Origin: Astropecten irregularis
Lineage: Eukaryota > Echinodermata > Asteroidea > Paxillosida > Astropectinidae
Reading direction: 5' to 3'
NCBI GenBank assembly: GCA_963971285.1
Contig: OZ020262.1
Span: forward strand, 2,482,082 to 2,546,081
DNA: 64,000 nt
In this document: positions 20,088-30,973 of the stretch, piece after piece
Numbering within the stretch: position 1 is the stretch's first letter
Layout: the number at the start of each line of letters is the position of its first letter
Made by a program: the position numbers and the translations under genes
Notes under the pieces: model-generated
Databases searched by the model: none
What the model saw: only the letters and a program-made list of their open reading frames with translations
What the model was told of the DNA's origin: nothing

Positions 20088-20953
20088 GGGCCGATTTCAC
20101 TAATGCTTTGCGATCATCGCTGAAGCCCAAATCCATCGCTAAATGGAAAATCGATCAAAAAGTAGCGATTGATTTTAAAGATGGATTTCACTAAAACTTT
20201 GCGATGAATTTCTCATCGCAATGGGTCCACTTAGCGATGAATATCTTGCGATGACCATTTAGTGCCCGCAAAGCTATAATTTCATCGCAAAAAATAATGT
20301 CAAGGTGATAAGTCACGTCATTTTAACTTATATGTTCGTTGTTCTGTAACGTGTAAATAATGAATTCGTGAAATAACCACAAGGGAAACAGACTGAGTTT
20401 TTTTAAGTCATTGAAAAGTGAACAAAGAAAAATTGACAGGAGTGGGATTCGAACCGGCGACCTCCTGAATACCGTACAGGCGCTCTACCAACTGAGCCAT
20501 CCAGCCCTACGTTGGCGGTGACCCCAATAGTCAACTATCTTTGTTCGTTTGGCAGCCAGAAGCCATGAAACCACGCACACACCGCCACACCCCAGGGATC
20601 GTTTCAATGATACACCCCATCATCGAATCCCGCTAAAGTCAATTTTTCTTTGTTCACTTTTCAATGGTGTAAATAATGAATTAGATATATGTATTAACAT
20701 CTATTGTGCATAAACAATGCTCAGGCTTTACACGGAGAGCAGGTTTTCATGGATAAAAAAAGTTTTTGTTGCGTTTCGCTTAGTTGTCACGGACAGTATG
20801 GAGAAAGTGACATCCTCATGGTCCTCATTATTCCGATGACTTTAGTGAAACGTAAAATCAACGCCATCGCAAGTGCGATGGATTTGCAGTTAGCCATCGC
20901 ATCGCTAGCTCAATAGCGATGATCGCAAAACAAGACTTTAGTGAAATCGGCCC
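20088..20953. mobile_element. MITE inserted in the gypsy-like pol, with 3-bp target duplication
   Basis: The ends GGGCCGATTTCACTAA and TTAGTGAAATCGGCCC are perfect inverted repeats, flanked on both sides by CAG. Removing the insert joins QLR and SFLGLASYYRR of the RT-RNase H connection, so the insertion site is certain. The interior repeats AGCGATGA-type words and carries a nested tRNA-headed retroposon (20367-20666). A 3-bp duplication and a GGGCC end would fit a PIF/Harbinger-like or related family, although the target is not TWA. Confidence 0.88.
20367..20666. repeat. tRNA-headed retroposon, complete copy with 16-bp target duplication
   Basis: GTGTAAATAATGAATT occurs at 20351-20366 and again at 20667-20682, framing exactly 300 bp. 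The insert has a minus tRNA-like module (about 20437-20508) with its tail outward to the left, the family body, and a short plus-strand module remnant with tail (GTCAATTTTTCTTTG, TTCACTTTTCAATG) on the right. The two ends are thus inverted repeats of 29 bp. The long target duplication indicates target-primed reverse transcription, not a cut-and-paste transposase. Confidence 0.88.
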
Positions 20954-20956
20954 CAG

Positions 20957-21400
20957 GTCATTCCTTGGTCTGGCATCATATTATAGGAGATATATGATAA
21001 ATTTCTCAGCAATCGCTGCTCCTCTGCATGTACTTAGCGTTAAGGGACAGGAAAATGCAGGGAAGGCCGGAGGGTCCTTCACGTGGACTACTGAGGCTGA
21101 CGAGGCCTTCCAAACTTTGAAGCGAGCTTTGTGTGAAATGCCACTTTTGGCGTTTCCCCAATTTGATAGGGATTTTTGTCCACACAATAGACGCATCATT
21201 GAGAGGACTTCCTTCATTGAGGGTAACCTCCATCCAGTCGCCTATGCAAGTAGAGGGCTACGCAGACCTGAGAAAAATTATAGAGACAAGCTTCAAAATG
21301 GAGCTGCTTGCCCTAAAATGGGCAGTATCAGATAAGTTCAAATAGTACCTACTTGGGCGAAAGACCGTTGTTTGGACTGATAACAACCCAGTCACTCACC
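20957..21400 (+). pseudogene. gypsy-like RT thumb and RNase H
   Basis: SFLGLASYYRRYMINFSAIA, FTWTTEADEAFQTLKRALCE and PLLAFPQFDRDF mark the connection and the start of RNase H. After a frameshift, VDASLRGLG-like text and HPVAYASRGLRRPEKNY follow (about 21190-21280), then LLALKWAVSDKF and TVVWTDNNPVTHL in shifting frames. The RNase H aspartates are partly visible, but at least two frameshifts break the domain. Confidence 0.85.
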
Positions 21401-23012
21401 TCTGAACGGCAAAGTTGGGTGCCACCGAGCAATGCTGGGCTGCCCAACTTGCGCTGTTTGGCCTCGAGATAAGGTACCGCACTGGCTGATCAAACAAATG
21501 CGCAGATGTACAATGATGGTGAATCTGAAGTGGGTATCTGTGTTGCCGAGTCGGTTGTACCTCCTGTGTCCTTGGAGGGTGGTGACTTGCCAGAATCCCC
21601 CCCCCCCACCCCCGTCAGTCTTGCCATCATTCAATTTTGATGAATTGTCTTCCTTGCAAAAGAAAGACCCTATACTGTCTAAAGTTTGGTCTCTCTGGGA
21701 CAGTAGATGGAAACCAGGCGAGGCAGTTTTAGACCCTGACTTTTAGTCAACTGAGATTAAAGGCTGGGTCACAGAGTGGTCTTGTTTCACAGAGGGTTAT
21801 GGTGTTCTAGATACAGTTCTGTTGAGGAGCCTAGATTAGGGCGGGTATACCAGCTGCTCGTCCCAAAATCACTCCGTTCAACCATACTTGAATCAGCTCA
21901 TGATCAATGGGGACATCAAGGGTTTGGCAGAACACTTGCATTAGCCAAAAAAGGCGCTGTTTTTGGCCAGGCATGAATGTACACATTAAGGAACACATAC
22001 AAAACTGCTATCAGTGTGTCACTAAACCTCCAACGCCTAACATCCGTCCTCCCATGAGAAACATGCTTTCCTCCCCTTGAAAGGTTGGCCATTGATTTCT
22101 TGAAACTCAATCGTGGTCGAGGTAATTTAGAAGACGTCTTAGTGATGACTGATTCCTTCACTAAGTTTGCTGTAGCTACACTCTGTAGAGATCAGAAGGC
22201 ATCAACTGTGGCAAAAGTACTTTAGGGATCATTGGTTTGCGCGTTACGGAATTCCGATGCAGCTCCAATCTGATCGGGGTAGGAACTTTGAGAGTAACAT
22301 AGTTAGGGAGTTGTGTGGACTTTACAGCATACGAAAGACTAGGACCACCCCTTATCACGCGCAAGGAAACGCTCAGAATGAACGTTTCAATAAGACGCTT
22401 TGCAGTCTAATAAAATCACTAGACTCCAAGAATCGCAGCCAGTGGCCAGAATTGCTTCCCCACTTGGTGTTTATCTACAACTCAACTCCACATAGTGTGA
22501 CAGGGTCAGCTGTTGAGTAATACCCGCAGTGACTGGGCCGAGGATATCATTGCAAGCCAGGCTAATAAATTGATATGGGAAGCTCACAAAATTGCATCAG
22601 ACCGTCTTATATACCAAAGCTGCTACAAAGAGCAAACGCCGCTATGATAAGCGTGCATATGCCAAGCCTTTACCTGTGGGTAGTAGGGTTATCATCAAGC
22701 ACTGTGCCTTTACTGAGAGATACTGCTAGATGAAATGACAATGGTGATTTGTATGCAGTTAGGCCTCCCTTTGGTGGAAAAGAGCGTTGGGTTAATCGGA
22801 AGATGCTTATCCTCGATCCCAGAGGGGAAACAACTGATCATGATTGTGTGGAGCCCACCTTTGGACTTCCACAATTATTTGAGAGTGACGATAATCATGA
22901 TAGTGAACCTGACACCAACACCTCCCAAGATGGATGCAATTAAGCCTGAGGCCAAGGCCTCTGTCCCAACATCGGTAGAACAAATCCCAGACCTAAAGTC
23001 ACCAAGCCTGCC
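21401..23012 (+). pseudogene. gypsy-like integrase region
   Basis: YQLLVPKSLRSTILESAHDQ and WGHQGFGRTLALAKK (21850-21955) form the HHCC-side region, with HxxxGHxG-like spacing and the cysteines further on (NCYQCVTKPP in a shifted frame, about 22000). The core follows: LAIDFLKLNRGRGN (22086-22127), VMTDSFTKFAVATLCRDQKA, then QSDRGRNFESNIVREL with TTPYHAQGNAQNERFNKTL (22262-22400), holding two of the DDE residues and the glutamate near NER. A C-terminal GSRVIIKH and YAVRPPFGGKERWVNRKML (about 22680-22808) completes it. Stops, frameshifts and a C run (21598-21610) make it inactive. Confidence 0.88.
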
Positions 23013-23172
23013 AATAGCACTCCGCACTTGTGCTAAAAATAGCACATGGATCTCAGACAAACATTGCTAATGTGTGTGGGTGTGATTGTGTGCATGCATG
23101 AAGTTTGTCTGACATCCGGGGATTTTGTACATACAAATCAATCGTGTGACATCATTAGTGCAGAGCGCTATT
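23013..23172. mobile_element. AATAGC-family MITE, copy 5, at the 3-prime end of the gypsy pol
   Basis: AATAGCACTCCGCACT and AGTGCAGAGCGCTATT are inverted ends. The frame on its right (VRRVDWNEFVNGCLAGQTP, ending about 23252) may be the last part of the pol product, so this MITE also sits inside the retrotransposon. Confidence 0.8.
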
Positions 23173-23468
23173 GAATAAGGTGCGCCGCGTAGATTGGAAC
23201 GAATTCGTAAATGGATGTCTGGCCGGCCAAACGCCATTACTTGAGTCGAAACCCAAGTAATGTAAATGTATATGTACGTGTTAAAGCAAGGGAAAACAGA
23301 AATAAACACACGTACGTATTCATATAGCTTACTAATGTTCATTATTGTTGTTATTGTTTGTTACCAGTTTAGCGGTTATGAGGCTGCCTGGAAAGGTTAG
23401 GGTGACAATTACCTCAGACCTGCTAAACATCTCGTTGGATTCTTGTTTGGAAACAAGGACTTTGCATT
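23173..23468. other. end of the gypsy-like element and AT-rich flank
   Basis: A short open stretch to about 23252 may finish pol. A 3-prime LTR could not be recognised by comparison with the left flank. Confidence 0.4.
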
Positions 23469-23894
23469 TTGCCAGATTTTCTTGGCTGTTTGTATTCTTT
23501 GAAGTATTTGATGATTATGTCAAGTAAAACAAGGATGTTTCTTTTTGTACACTCATTCCCAGCTAGGCTCTTGAGACACTCACGAGACCAAGGGAAAGAG
23601 GTTTCGGAGATACTTGGATTAAATGATAATTTTACCATTTTTGTGGAAGGTCATCCTGGACTGACCTATGCTCTTATCCTCGATAATTTGCCAAATCTCA
23701 CCAAACTGAAGTCAAATCCAATAGACATATTGTTACTTGATATAGGGACAAATGATTTGTGCCAACCAGACAATCTCCCTGAAACTGTTGTCGACCAAGC
23801 CTTAAGGTTTTTGGATGAACTTAAGTCTCATAATGTCATTCCGAAACAAACAATTTTCTTCTCTGTTATCAAGGTCAGCAATTACGAGACCTAG
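23469..23894 (+). pseudogene. SGNH-hydrolase-like fragment of a mobile element
   Basis: The frame reads LFVHSFPARLLRHSRDQ, ILGLNDNFTIFVEGHPGLTY, then PIDILLLDIGTNDLCQPDNL and VDQALRFLDELKSHNVIPKQ. HSF stands where SGNH/GDSL hydrolases have the GDS nucleophile block, and IGTNDLC is the block III GxND motif with the oxyanion Asn. Domains of this type accompany tyrosine-recombinase retroelements in many aquatic invertebrates. The C-terminal DxxH block is missing: the frame ends at 23894 in KVSNYET. It is therefore a fragment, and a host esterase gene is unlikely. Confidence 0.65.
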
Positions 23895-24088
23895 ACAAGT
23901 GACATGTTCAAGTTTCAATCACCGAATTAAAATATTTAATTAAAATGTATACTTAATTAAAATAAGGCTTTTCCGCATATGACATAAAAAGCTTCTCAAC
24001 TTAATATTAATAAGATGCTACTTCAGGTTTTCTGATTCTTCTTATAACCTCTTATAAGATAATAAGGAGCTTCTTCTAGGGTTTGTTA
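23895..24088. other. AT-rich spacer
   Basis: TTAATTAAAAT repeats and CTTATAA repeats; nothing coding. Confidence 0.5.
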
Positions 24089-24096
24089 ATTAGCAT

Positions 24097-24609
24097 TAGT
24101 GCTGTGCATTTTCGGAGCTTTTGAAAACCGGAAAACGCTTTGAAAAAATTAGCGGTTGCCCTAGCTCCGATTTATAAAAATGAATGATAGCGCTATATAT
24201 TGCGCACCTGTCGATAATGTGCACGATCAATCATGTCAATGGATGCATAGCGCTGTATGTAGGAGTGTGTAAAACATGCTACAACGATCGTTGCGCCGAT
24301 GTATACATTCAGTTTCTGGTCTCGATCTACATGCGTGTTTGGGAATCTTGCAATGATTTGGTGCCGGCAACCTTACAGAATGTTCAGTCAGAATCGTTCA
24401 TAACTTGTTCAGCGTGACATGTCACATTTCTTACAGAAAAATTTGCATTGAAGTCTTTTTTCGAGCGATTGTCGCTTTCGGAAGGCTGTACGAAATATTT
24501 TTTTAATCAAGTTTGCGAAAAAATTTGTTATACCGTTTTTGAAATTTTGAAACCGGATGGCTAGATTTTAAGCGGGTGCCTGGAAATCCGTTTTTAATGC
24601 ACAGCACTA
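24097..24609. mobile_element. hAT-like MITE with 8-bp target duplication
   Basis: TAGTGCTGTGCATT at the left and AATGCACAGCACTA at the right are perfect inverted repeats. The flanks are ATTAGCAT (24089-24096) and ATTAGCAG (24610-24617), an 8-bp duplication with one change, as in the hAT superfamily. The 513-bp interior has no transposase. Confidence 0.85.
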
Positions 24610-24624
24610 ATTAGCAGATAAAGT

Positions 24625-24835
24625 TTTCCCCTTTAAGCCGCTGTCAAAATAACTTCATTGCAATTTTTTTTTAACATACTGTAACACTTCCCAACTTAGT
24701 TACATACCAAGTTTCAACCCAATCGGATATAGTGTTTGTTCTTAATTGGCATGTGAAGTTTACCCCTTTATTAAAGGTGCTGTCACGTGACGAACGATGA
24801 TGTCACAATGACGTAATTGCAAATTTTTGATAACA
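24625..24835 (-). repeat. CRE-rich dispersed repeat, copy
   Basis: Reversed, it matches the units at 47880-48280: AAAGGGGTAAACTTC, AACTTGGTATGTAACTAAGT, GGGAAGTGTTA and a TGACGTCA-like end with CACGTGAC. Confidence 0.65.
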
Positions 24836-24847
24836 CTTAGATATTTA

Positions 24848-24959
24848 GGGCAAAGATCAAAAGTATTTTTCCCGTTCACCTGCGGGCGCCCACGGCTGCT
24901 GCCACGGCTGCTGTGAGCGCCCACGGGCAAACGGGTAAAATACTTTTGATCTTGGCCCT
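24848..24959. repeat. palindromic element, about 112 bp
   Basis: GGGCAAAGATCAAAAGTATT on the left is inverted as AATACTTTTGATCTTGGCCC on the right. A GC-rich centre (GCGGGCGCCCACGGCTGCTG / GAGCGCCCACGGGC) continues the hairpin. Confidence 0.8.
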
Positions 24960-25973
24960 TACCAGGTTTCTCTTGTTTGCTATGGAAAGCATCGCCGGAC
25001 TCCACAGCCGTTTCCCTCCCGTGTCAATGGCGAGGCCTTTTGTCTTTGCTCACTCAACCACAGAGCTTTGAGTCAACTGCTACTCCCGTACTTCTCCTCT
25101 CCTTTCCACAGTGGCTCTCGACACAAATTAAGCGGGTGTTATTGAAAGCCCCTTTCTTCCGTAACCGCAATCACAAAGCCTGGCAGAATTCCCATTATAC
25201 TTGTAGAGTTTATAATCGGCTTATAGGATTACTGCACTGGGCTCTTCACCATTACCAGTCACGGATGAGGCCCTTTTTGTAGAAAAAATCGTCATGCATT
25301 CCGCGGTTGACGAGATATCACGCATCAGACGAAACCACACAAATCGTCCGTGACAGCGAAATCCAGAGTAAAAAATCAAAATACCGCTACCAATGATCTA
25401 TGGAAGAGTCCACTAAATGGTCCCAGGGAAAGCAGTGTGAAATTCGGATAAACATTTTTTTCGCTTAAGCACGGTGAAAATAATACCGTGGGCGGGCTTG
25501 TTTTTTATTTTGTAATACTGTCATGAAGTGGTTAAAAGTGACCAAAGTGGGATCCACGAAGTCCCGGATATAAAGAAAAGGTCCAATAATTGAATTATTC
25601 ATATAAAATCACACGATGACGTCATCAACACGTGACCGCAATTTTTGTCTATAACATGTCCCCATATACTTGCATACCAAGTTTGAGTTGCATCGGACTT
25701 GCAGCTCTGGAGATAAAGAGTACTGAAATTTGCACTTTTATGACGTCACGATGACGTACATATGCGGGACACTATTTGAGGTGGTGGTCTAACTATGTGC
25801 CAAGTACAAAGTTATCGGAATTGGCATAGATGTGACTTGGAGAAAAACCCTGTGTTATGTCTATGGGAAAAAAAGTGGGGAAAAAAAAGGAAAGAAGAAA
25901 AAACAAAAAAAACAAAAAAACAAAAGCTGTTCCGCTGTATGCGAAACAGCTAATAAATAAACAAATTAATGAA
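24960..25973. other. no confident gene; CRE-rich repeat at 25600-25780
   Basis: A 101-codon plus frame (24977-25282) has no recognised motif. A further relative of the CRE-rich repeat (TGACGTCATCAACACGTGAC, CATACCAAGTTTGAGTTGCA, TGACGTCACGATGACGTA) lies at about 25615-25760. An A-rich tract follows at 25865-25925. Confidence 0.45.
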
Positions 25974-26003
25974 AGAAGTGTGGTAGGGTTCTACGAACGA
26001 GTA

Positions 26004-26143
26004 CTTACCTGTAGAGCCACTACTTATGCATATTTCCCTAGACCGTCAGGTATTCACGCTAAGAATTAAATACAACAGCGCCCCCTATCGACCTACCCAC
26101 AGTGCCCCGCGGCATGAATGCCACGTAGGCGTCCTCTTTTCTC
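26004..26143. repeat. DIRS left inverted terminal repeat
   Basis: About 140 bp inverted with respect to 30974-31114. It includes CTTACCTGTAGAGCCACTAC, CTAGACCGTCAGG, GCGCCCCCTATCGACCTACC and GTAGGCGTCCTCTTTTCTC. Few mismatches separate the two arms. Confidence 0.92.
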
Positions 26144-26164
26144 GGTTAAGCTCAGGGCGGAATG

Positions 26165-26229
26165 CCACACTTCTGTGGGGGGGAGTCTACTTCACTCGTC
26201 TTACCTGTAGATCCACAACTTATGCATAG
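26165..26229. repeat. DIRS internal complementary region
   Basis: CCACACTTCT complements the left outer tip (25974-25983), and GTCTACTTCACTCGTCTTAC with CTGTAG complements the right outer tip (31100-31129). A G run lies at the junction. Such a region is diagnostic for DIRS-type replication. Confidence 0.85.
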
Positions 26230-26491
26230 ACTGGCACCGGCAGAAAGGCGGTGGGTATGCGAGATGCTATTGTGTACAGGAAGGGGCACCCTAAGCTTCA
26301 AACATCTATGAAGCTGCAGCCTCTGAAAAACATGAAAGCCAATTGCGGGCCCGACAAGATACCCGCGTTGGATAAAAAACCAGCGCCCGCCGCGCCGACC
26401 TTCGTGGCAGGGAGGGAATAAGGTTAGTAAAGACATTGCCAAATGCAAATGTATATACAAAGGGCAAGAGCAAGGAAATGAGGGAACTCAC

Positions 26492-27600
26492 CTATTGCTG
26501 TGGGGTCCTTGTTGGGAGCGGGTCACGGGGTGCAGACCTGGCAACCGACTCCAGCAGCGCTCTCCCTGCCCTGGCCTCTGCCTGGAGAACATCCTTCAAG
26601 TAGCACTCCGTAAAGGTGTTCGGGGTCTTCCAGCATGCAGCCTGGATGATATCACCTATAGAAATACCCTTAAAGAAGGCCCACGAGGTGGATGCCACCC
26701 TGATATCATGCGCCCGGGCCGAGCCAGTGGCTCCTGCGGGCGGCGCATGCGGGGATGCGTTAATAGCCGAAACTAGCCAGCAAGCGATCGTGTCGCGAGA
26801 AGCCGGTCCATACGGCGGGGTCGTTGAAATAAAAAGTTGGGAACAAGCCACCCTGAGCGGTTTGGTCCGGTTGATGTACCACTTAAGGGCCCTGACAGGG
26901 CACCAAAACTTGTCGTCTGGGACAGACAAAAAAGACTTGATGTCAGGGACAAAGATATCAGGAGGAGAGAACGACTCTGACCGATTCTTTGTCAAAAACC
27001 CGACCCTCGGTATTAGGTGGACACCTCCTGGCTCCCATCGGATTTGACCAGCCTCTATCAAGAGGGAGTGAAGTTCACTACGTCGCCTAGACGTAGCCAC
27101 AGCCACCAGAAAAGCAACCTTCATTGACAGGTGCAGCAAGGTGGAACCACCCAAGGGTTCGAACGGGGGGCTAGAGAGCACCGTCAGAACGCTGAATAGA
27201 TCCCACGCAGGGACAAGACTGCGTGACGGGGGTCGTGAAACAAACATACCCTTGAGCAACAAGTGAAGGGCCTGGTTGTCCGACACTGAGGAGCCATCTG
27301 GGAAACCTCTGTGGACAGCCGCTATGGCCAACCGATAGTTCTTAATCGTAGAGGACGCGAGGTCGCTCTCGAAGAGGTATACCAGAAAATCTGCAACCTC
27401 TCCTACAGAAGTATTGGGGGGATGCAGAGATCGGATTCGGCACCATTTGGAAAAATGACGTAGTCTGCTGTCATAGATTTTCCAGGTGGAATCCCTGCGG
27501 CTGCAGGCTGCAATAGCCGCAGCTCGCTGAGAAAGGCCAGCTGCGCGGAGGGATTGCTTGACAGCACCCAGCACGTCAAGTGGAGATCCTGCGGAGCCGG
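26492..27600 (-). CDS. DIRS tyrosine recombinase (open frame)
   Basis: The catalytic recombinase that inserts the circular DNA copy of the element. The open frame continues upstream without a stop into the RNase H tail (VHQPVILPQRADILL, SPLDVLGAVKQ), so no separate start codon is obvious. The core-binding domain (YDSRLRHFSKWCRIR, VGEVADFLVYLFESDLASST, LLKGMFVSRPP) is followed by the catalytic boxes: R in AVATSRRRSELHSLL, HxxR in AHDIRVAST, W in WAFFKGISIGDIIQAACWKT, and the tyrosine nucleophile in FTECYLKDV. All four are present and there is no internal stop in about 360 codons, so this may be the one protein of the element that could still fold. Confidence 0.9.
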
Positions 27601-29174
27601 GTGAAATAAAACCCGAGCTCGGCTGGAGCAGAATGTCTGCTCTCTGCGGAAGAATTACTGGCTGATGAACTAGAAGTTTGGTCAGCCTCGGAAACCAAGG
27701 CTGACGGGGCCAGAATGGAGCTATGAGGAGGACCTTGCAATCCTCCTATTCCAGCTTGGTCACCATGCGAGGGATTAGAGAAAAACGGGGGGGGAAGGCA
27801 TAAGCCAGCAGCCCGTCCCACCGTTTCGCCAGAGCGTCTGTCTGCCACGCTCGAGGATCAGGGGTCCTCGTGCAGTTGGTCGGCAGCTGGGGGTTGTCCT
27901 GTGATGCAAATAGATCAACATGAGGACGATCTATCAGTTGGAAGAGAGTCTGGGCAACCTGTGGATGTAGAGACCACTCTGTTTTTAGGGGATCCATCCC
28001 CTCGAGAGGGCTTCGGCAGCGGAGTTCTCCTCCCCCGGGAGGTGAACCGCTGAGAGAATCACACTGTGACGCATGCACCACTGGAAGATGGACCACGTGA
28101 TCACACACAGCTGGGCGGACCCCGTGCCTCCCTGGCGGTTGATGTAGGCCACCACGGTTGTATTGTCGCAGAGGATCAGGACAGAACGACCTGTCACGGA
28201 GGACCGAAAGTGCTGGAGAGCATTGGAGACTTCCAGCATCTCGAGCACATTGATGTGGTTTGAGCGATGATCGGGGCCCCACTGGCCCGCCACTTGGCCT
28301 GGGTGGAGGGTGGACCCCAACCAGAAAGTGACGCATCTGTGGCGATGATAAGTGATGGATGGGCTCTGCGAAAGGCACGGCCCGCCATGATGTTTGAGAC
28401 GTCCAGCCACCAACGAAGGTGCTGCAACAGCCAAGGTGTCACTGGCACGGGAAGACTTAAGCGATGAAGTTTTGGCCGGAATAAGGAGAGGAGGTGTAGC
28501 TGGATGGGGCGCATCCGCAACCTGCAAAAATTAACCACGTCTACCAGGCTGGCCATGAGACCCAGCAGTCTGAGCCGAGCGCTGGGGCCACCGAAACCGG
28601 GAGAAAAAGAGAAACGCATTGGTGAAGGTTCAACATGCGATCCCAAGTAGGTCTGGCCAGCCCAGCCCGCAGGTCGAGTGACGCTCCCAGAAAGGTTGGG
28701 GACTGGGAGGGACACGGGCGGGACTTCTCTACATTGATGATAAACCCGAGGTCCTCCGTGAGGTTCCAGGTTAAGGTTGAGTGCCACCACTGTGGCCTCG
28801 CGAGATTGTCCCACGATGAGCCAATCGTCGAGGTACATAAATAACATCACACCTTGTCTCCGCAGCGCGGCCCCGACCGCCTTCACGACTCTTGTAAAGA
28901 CTCGGGGCGAGGTGGAGAGGCCAAACGGGAGAGCCGTGAACTCGTACACGATGTCCTGGTACTGAAACCGCAGGAACTTCCTGTGATCTGGCCTGATAGG
29001 AACGTGGAGGTAGGCGTCCTTCAGGTCTATGCTTGCTCCCCACGCTGGCGTCCGGATGGATTCGAGAATAATTTTCAGCGTATCCATACGGAAGCGACGA
29101 GGCCGAATGAATTTGTTGAGGGGTTTCAGGTTTAGGATCGGACGCCAAACGCGGGCGAACTGGTCGAGAACCGA
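27601..29174 (-). pseudogene. DIRS reverse transcriptase and RNase H (frameshifted)
   Basis: Minus-strand text in order: RPILNLKPLNKFIRPRRFRM, ASIDLKDAYLHVPIRPDHRK (motif A with its aspartate), TALPFGLSTSPRVFTRVVKA, the catalytic LFMYLDDWLIVGQS, then RNase H with ATDASLSGWG, HINVLEMLEVSNAL, LILCDNTTVVAYINRQGG, VHLPGEENSAAEALSR and HVDLFASQDNPQLP. A frameshift at the A/T-poor GWG site (about 28350-28330) and another at about 28015 split the product. An upstream change of frame around 28780-28640 also affects the RT thumb. The motifs identify a DIRS-family pol with certainty. No methyltransferase domain is present. Confidence 0.9.
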
Positions 29175-30826
29175 CCGGAGACCATTATCAAGGCAGTGAA
29201 AAGCGGCCGTCAGCATGTCCGGGGGAACTGCCGACTCCTCCTCACAGCCGGAAACCAAATATTCCGTGAGGAGAAGCAAGAAGGAGGTCGCGGCCAAGCC
29301 ATGGCGGAGGCTGTGTCCAGCTTCTTCAGCGTGTCCCCCAACGTGGTGCGGGTCTTATCCGCGAAGGGCCGCTTCGAAGAGGGGCACCCCTCGTCCGCTG
29401 CCAACTTGTCCTTTGTCGCATCGGAGAGAGACGGGGTGGAGAAGAACTTCTCAAAATCTGACGGGGGGAAGCGATAGTAGTCGAGCTCCCGTTTCAAGGA
29501 AGCTCGCCAATTACCAGGGGACATAATCCCAGAAATCTTCTCGACACACACTTGGTCCAGAGGGATAACTGGAAAAACCTTGTCACCAGTCCCAGCTACG
29601 CCCGTCTTGCGTTTGAAAGACTTGTGTTCCGGCTGGGGGGCTCCTCAGTCTAAGCTCCGTCTCGGCAATAGACAGCCGCTTCAGCTGGGCCACGCCCAGG
29701 TCGTCAGCTGAGCCGTCCGATGAATGGGAAGACCGCGAGTCGGGATAATCCCGGGCGGCGGCGGGCTGGCCAGATGAATGGGCCTGTGGCTGGACGACCT
29801 CCTCAGACACAAGGGACATTGAAGGGTGAAGGCTTACAGCTGGAGGGGATGCCGGCGCACGGCTAACAGTGTGCGGTAGGTCCCTTTGTCCTTGTGCAGC
29901 CCAACCGTGACCAACGATCAGCGGGACCTGTGTGTGGGCCACGGGATCGGTATGCTGAACAATAGAGCCCGACTGGTGGGAGGCAGCAAGGGCTGATATT
30001 GATGCCGAAATGGACTGGAAGGCTTGAAGGAACTCACCCTGTGAAACCACGTCCTCGCCCCTTGCAGCATTTGCTGCGACGGGACAGGGAGGAAGAGTCC
30101 CCGGAACTCGGTGAAGATTCGCGCGATCTTCGGCCCAACTTCTTCTTTTTCTTGCCCTTCTTCGACGGACGGCCCCGTGGGGTATCAGAGGAAGAGTCCG
30201 CTGCAGCCTGGGTCAATGGAACCCCGGAGCAGTGGATAAAGTCCGACGAGCCCGAGACGAGCAAGGCCGACGGCCCGGGGTAGGCCCAGGCCGGGCCACC
30301 CGCGCCGTCCACAGCCTGCCCGGCCAACGGCGCTCCGAGCCCCACGGGCTGAGCGTGCGTTGCGCGGTCGGGGAGACCGGACAAAAGCCCATACCGGCAG
30401 CGCGTGGCGTTCGCCATCGTGCCAGGAAGGCCAGGGTGCACCATATCCGCGGAGCCTCGGAGGCCAGCCGGTTGTGACTGCCCCGGGTCCGGGGGTGCAG
30501 GGCACATGGTCGAACCGCGTTTGCCTCTTGGGTTTGGCTCTGGCAGAGGAGGTTAGTTTTACGGGAACCTTGCCAGAGCCCCCCTTTATTTTCTTTGTGC
30601 CTTCCGAACTATCCGCAGACGGGGACCGGTTGTGGCCCCCGACCCGACCGACGGAACTGCCAGCGTCCCCGGCCGGTTGTGGCTGGGGATGCCTAGCAGG
30701 GGACTGCCGCCCGGGTAACGGGTTGTTGTACACGGCGGAGTCCGTGCACGAGAGCACCACGGTCCGCCCTGGGGAATGGTTGTTTTCCCCAGGATTTGCG
30801 GATCCGGCTCTATCAGATCGTCTCAT
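29175..30826 (-). pseudogene. DIRS gag-like region, fused to RT by deletion
   Basis: A start at 30826 gives MRRSDRAGSANPGEN, a low-complexity basic and serine-rich N-terminus with RPSKKGKKKKKLGRRSRESS (a nuclear-localisation-like patch, about 30180-30110 in a second frame). After it comes FLQAFQSISASISALAASH (about 30025-29970), and then CVEKISGIMSPGNWRASLKR with SDATKDKLAADEGCPSS (29547-29380). In a third frame ATSFLLLLTEYLVSG and LTAAFHCLDNGLRSVLDQFA run straight into RPILNLKPLNKF of the RT. The usual gag C-terminus and RT N-terminus are missing, which indicates an internal deletion at about 29150-29175 as well as frameshifts. Confidence 0.75.
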
Positions 30827-30973
30827 CTTTACTGCACAACACAATACAAATAAACACGAAGAAATACCAAAAACTCTACAAACGTTATAATAGGATTACC
30901 TTTATTACAAAAAGATTCACTAGCGTGAAAAAGCGGAGTGAACGAAATACACGTCCTTCCGCGTCTGACGCTA

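Noticed and set aside
26616-27047. 143-codon plus frame opposite the recombinase
   Set aside because: Shadow of the minus-strand DIRS recombinase; no independent motif.
30360-30890. 176-codon plus frame opposite the DIRS gag
   Set aside because: GC-rich antisense shadow of the gag-like region.
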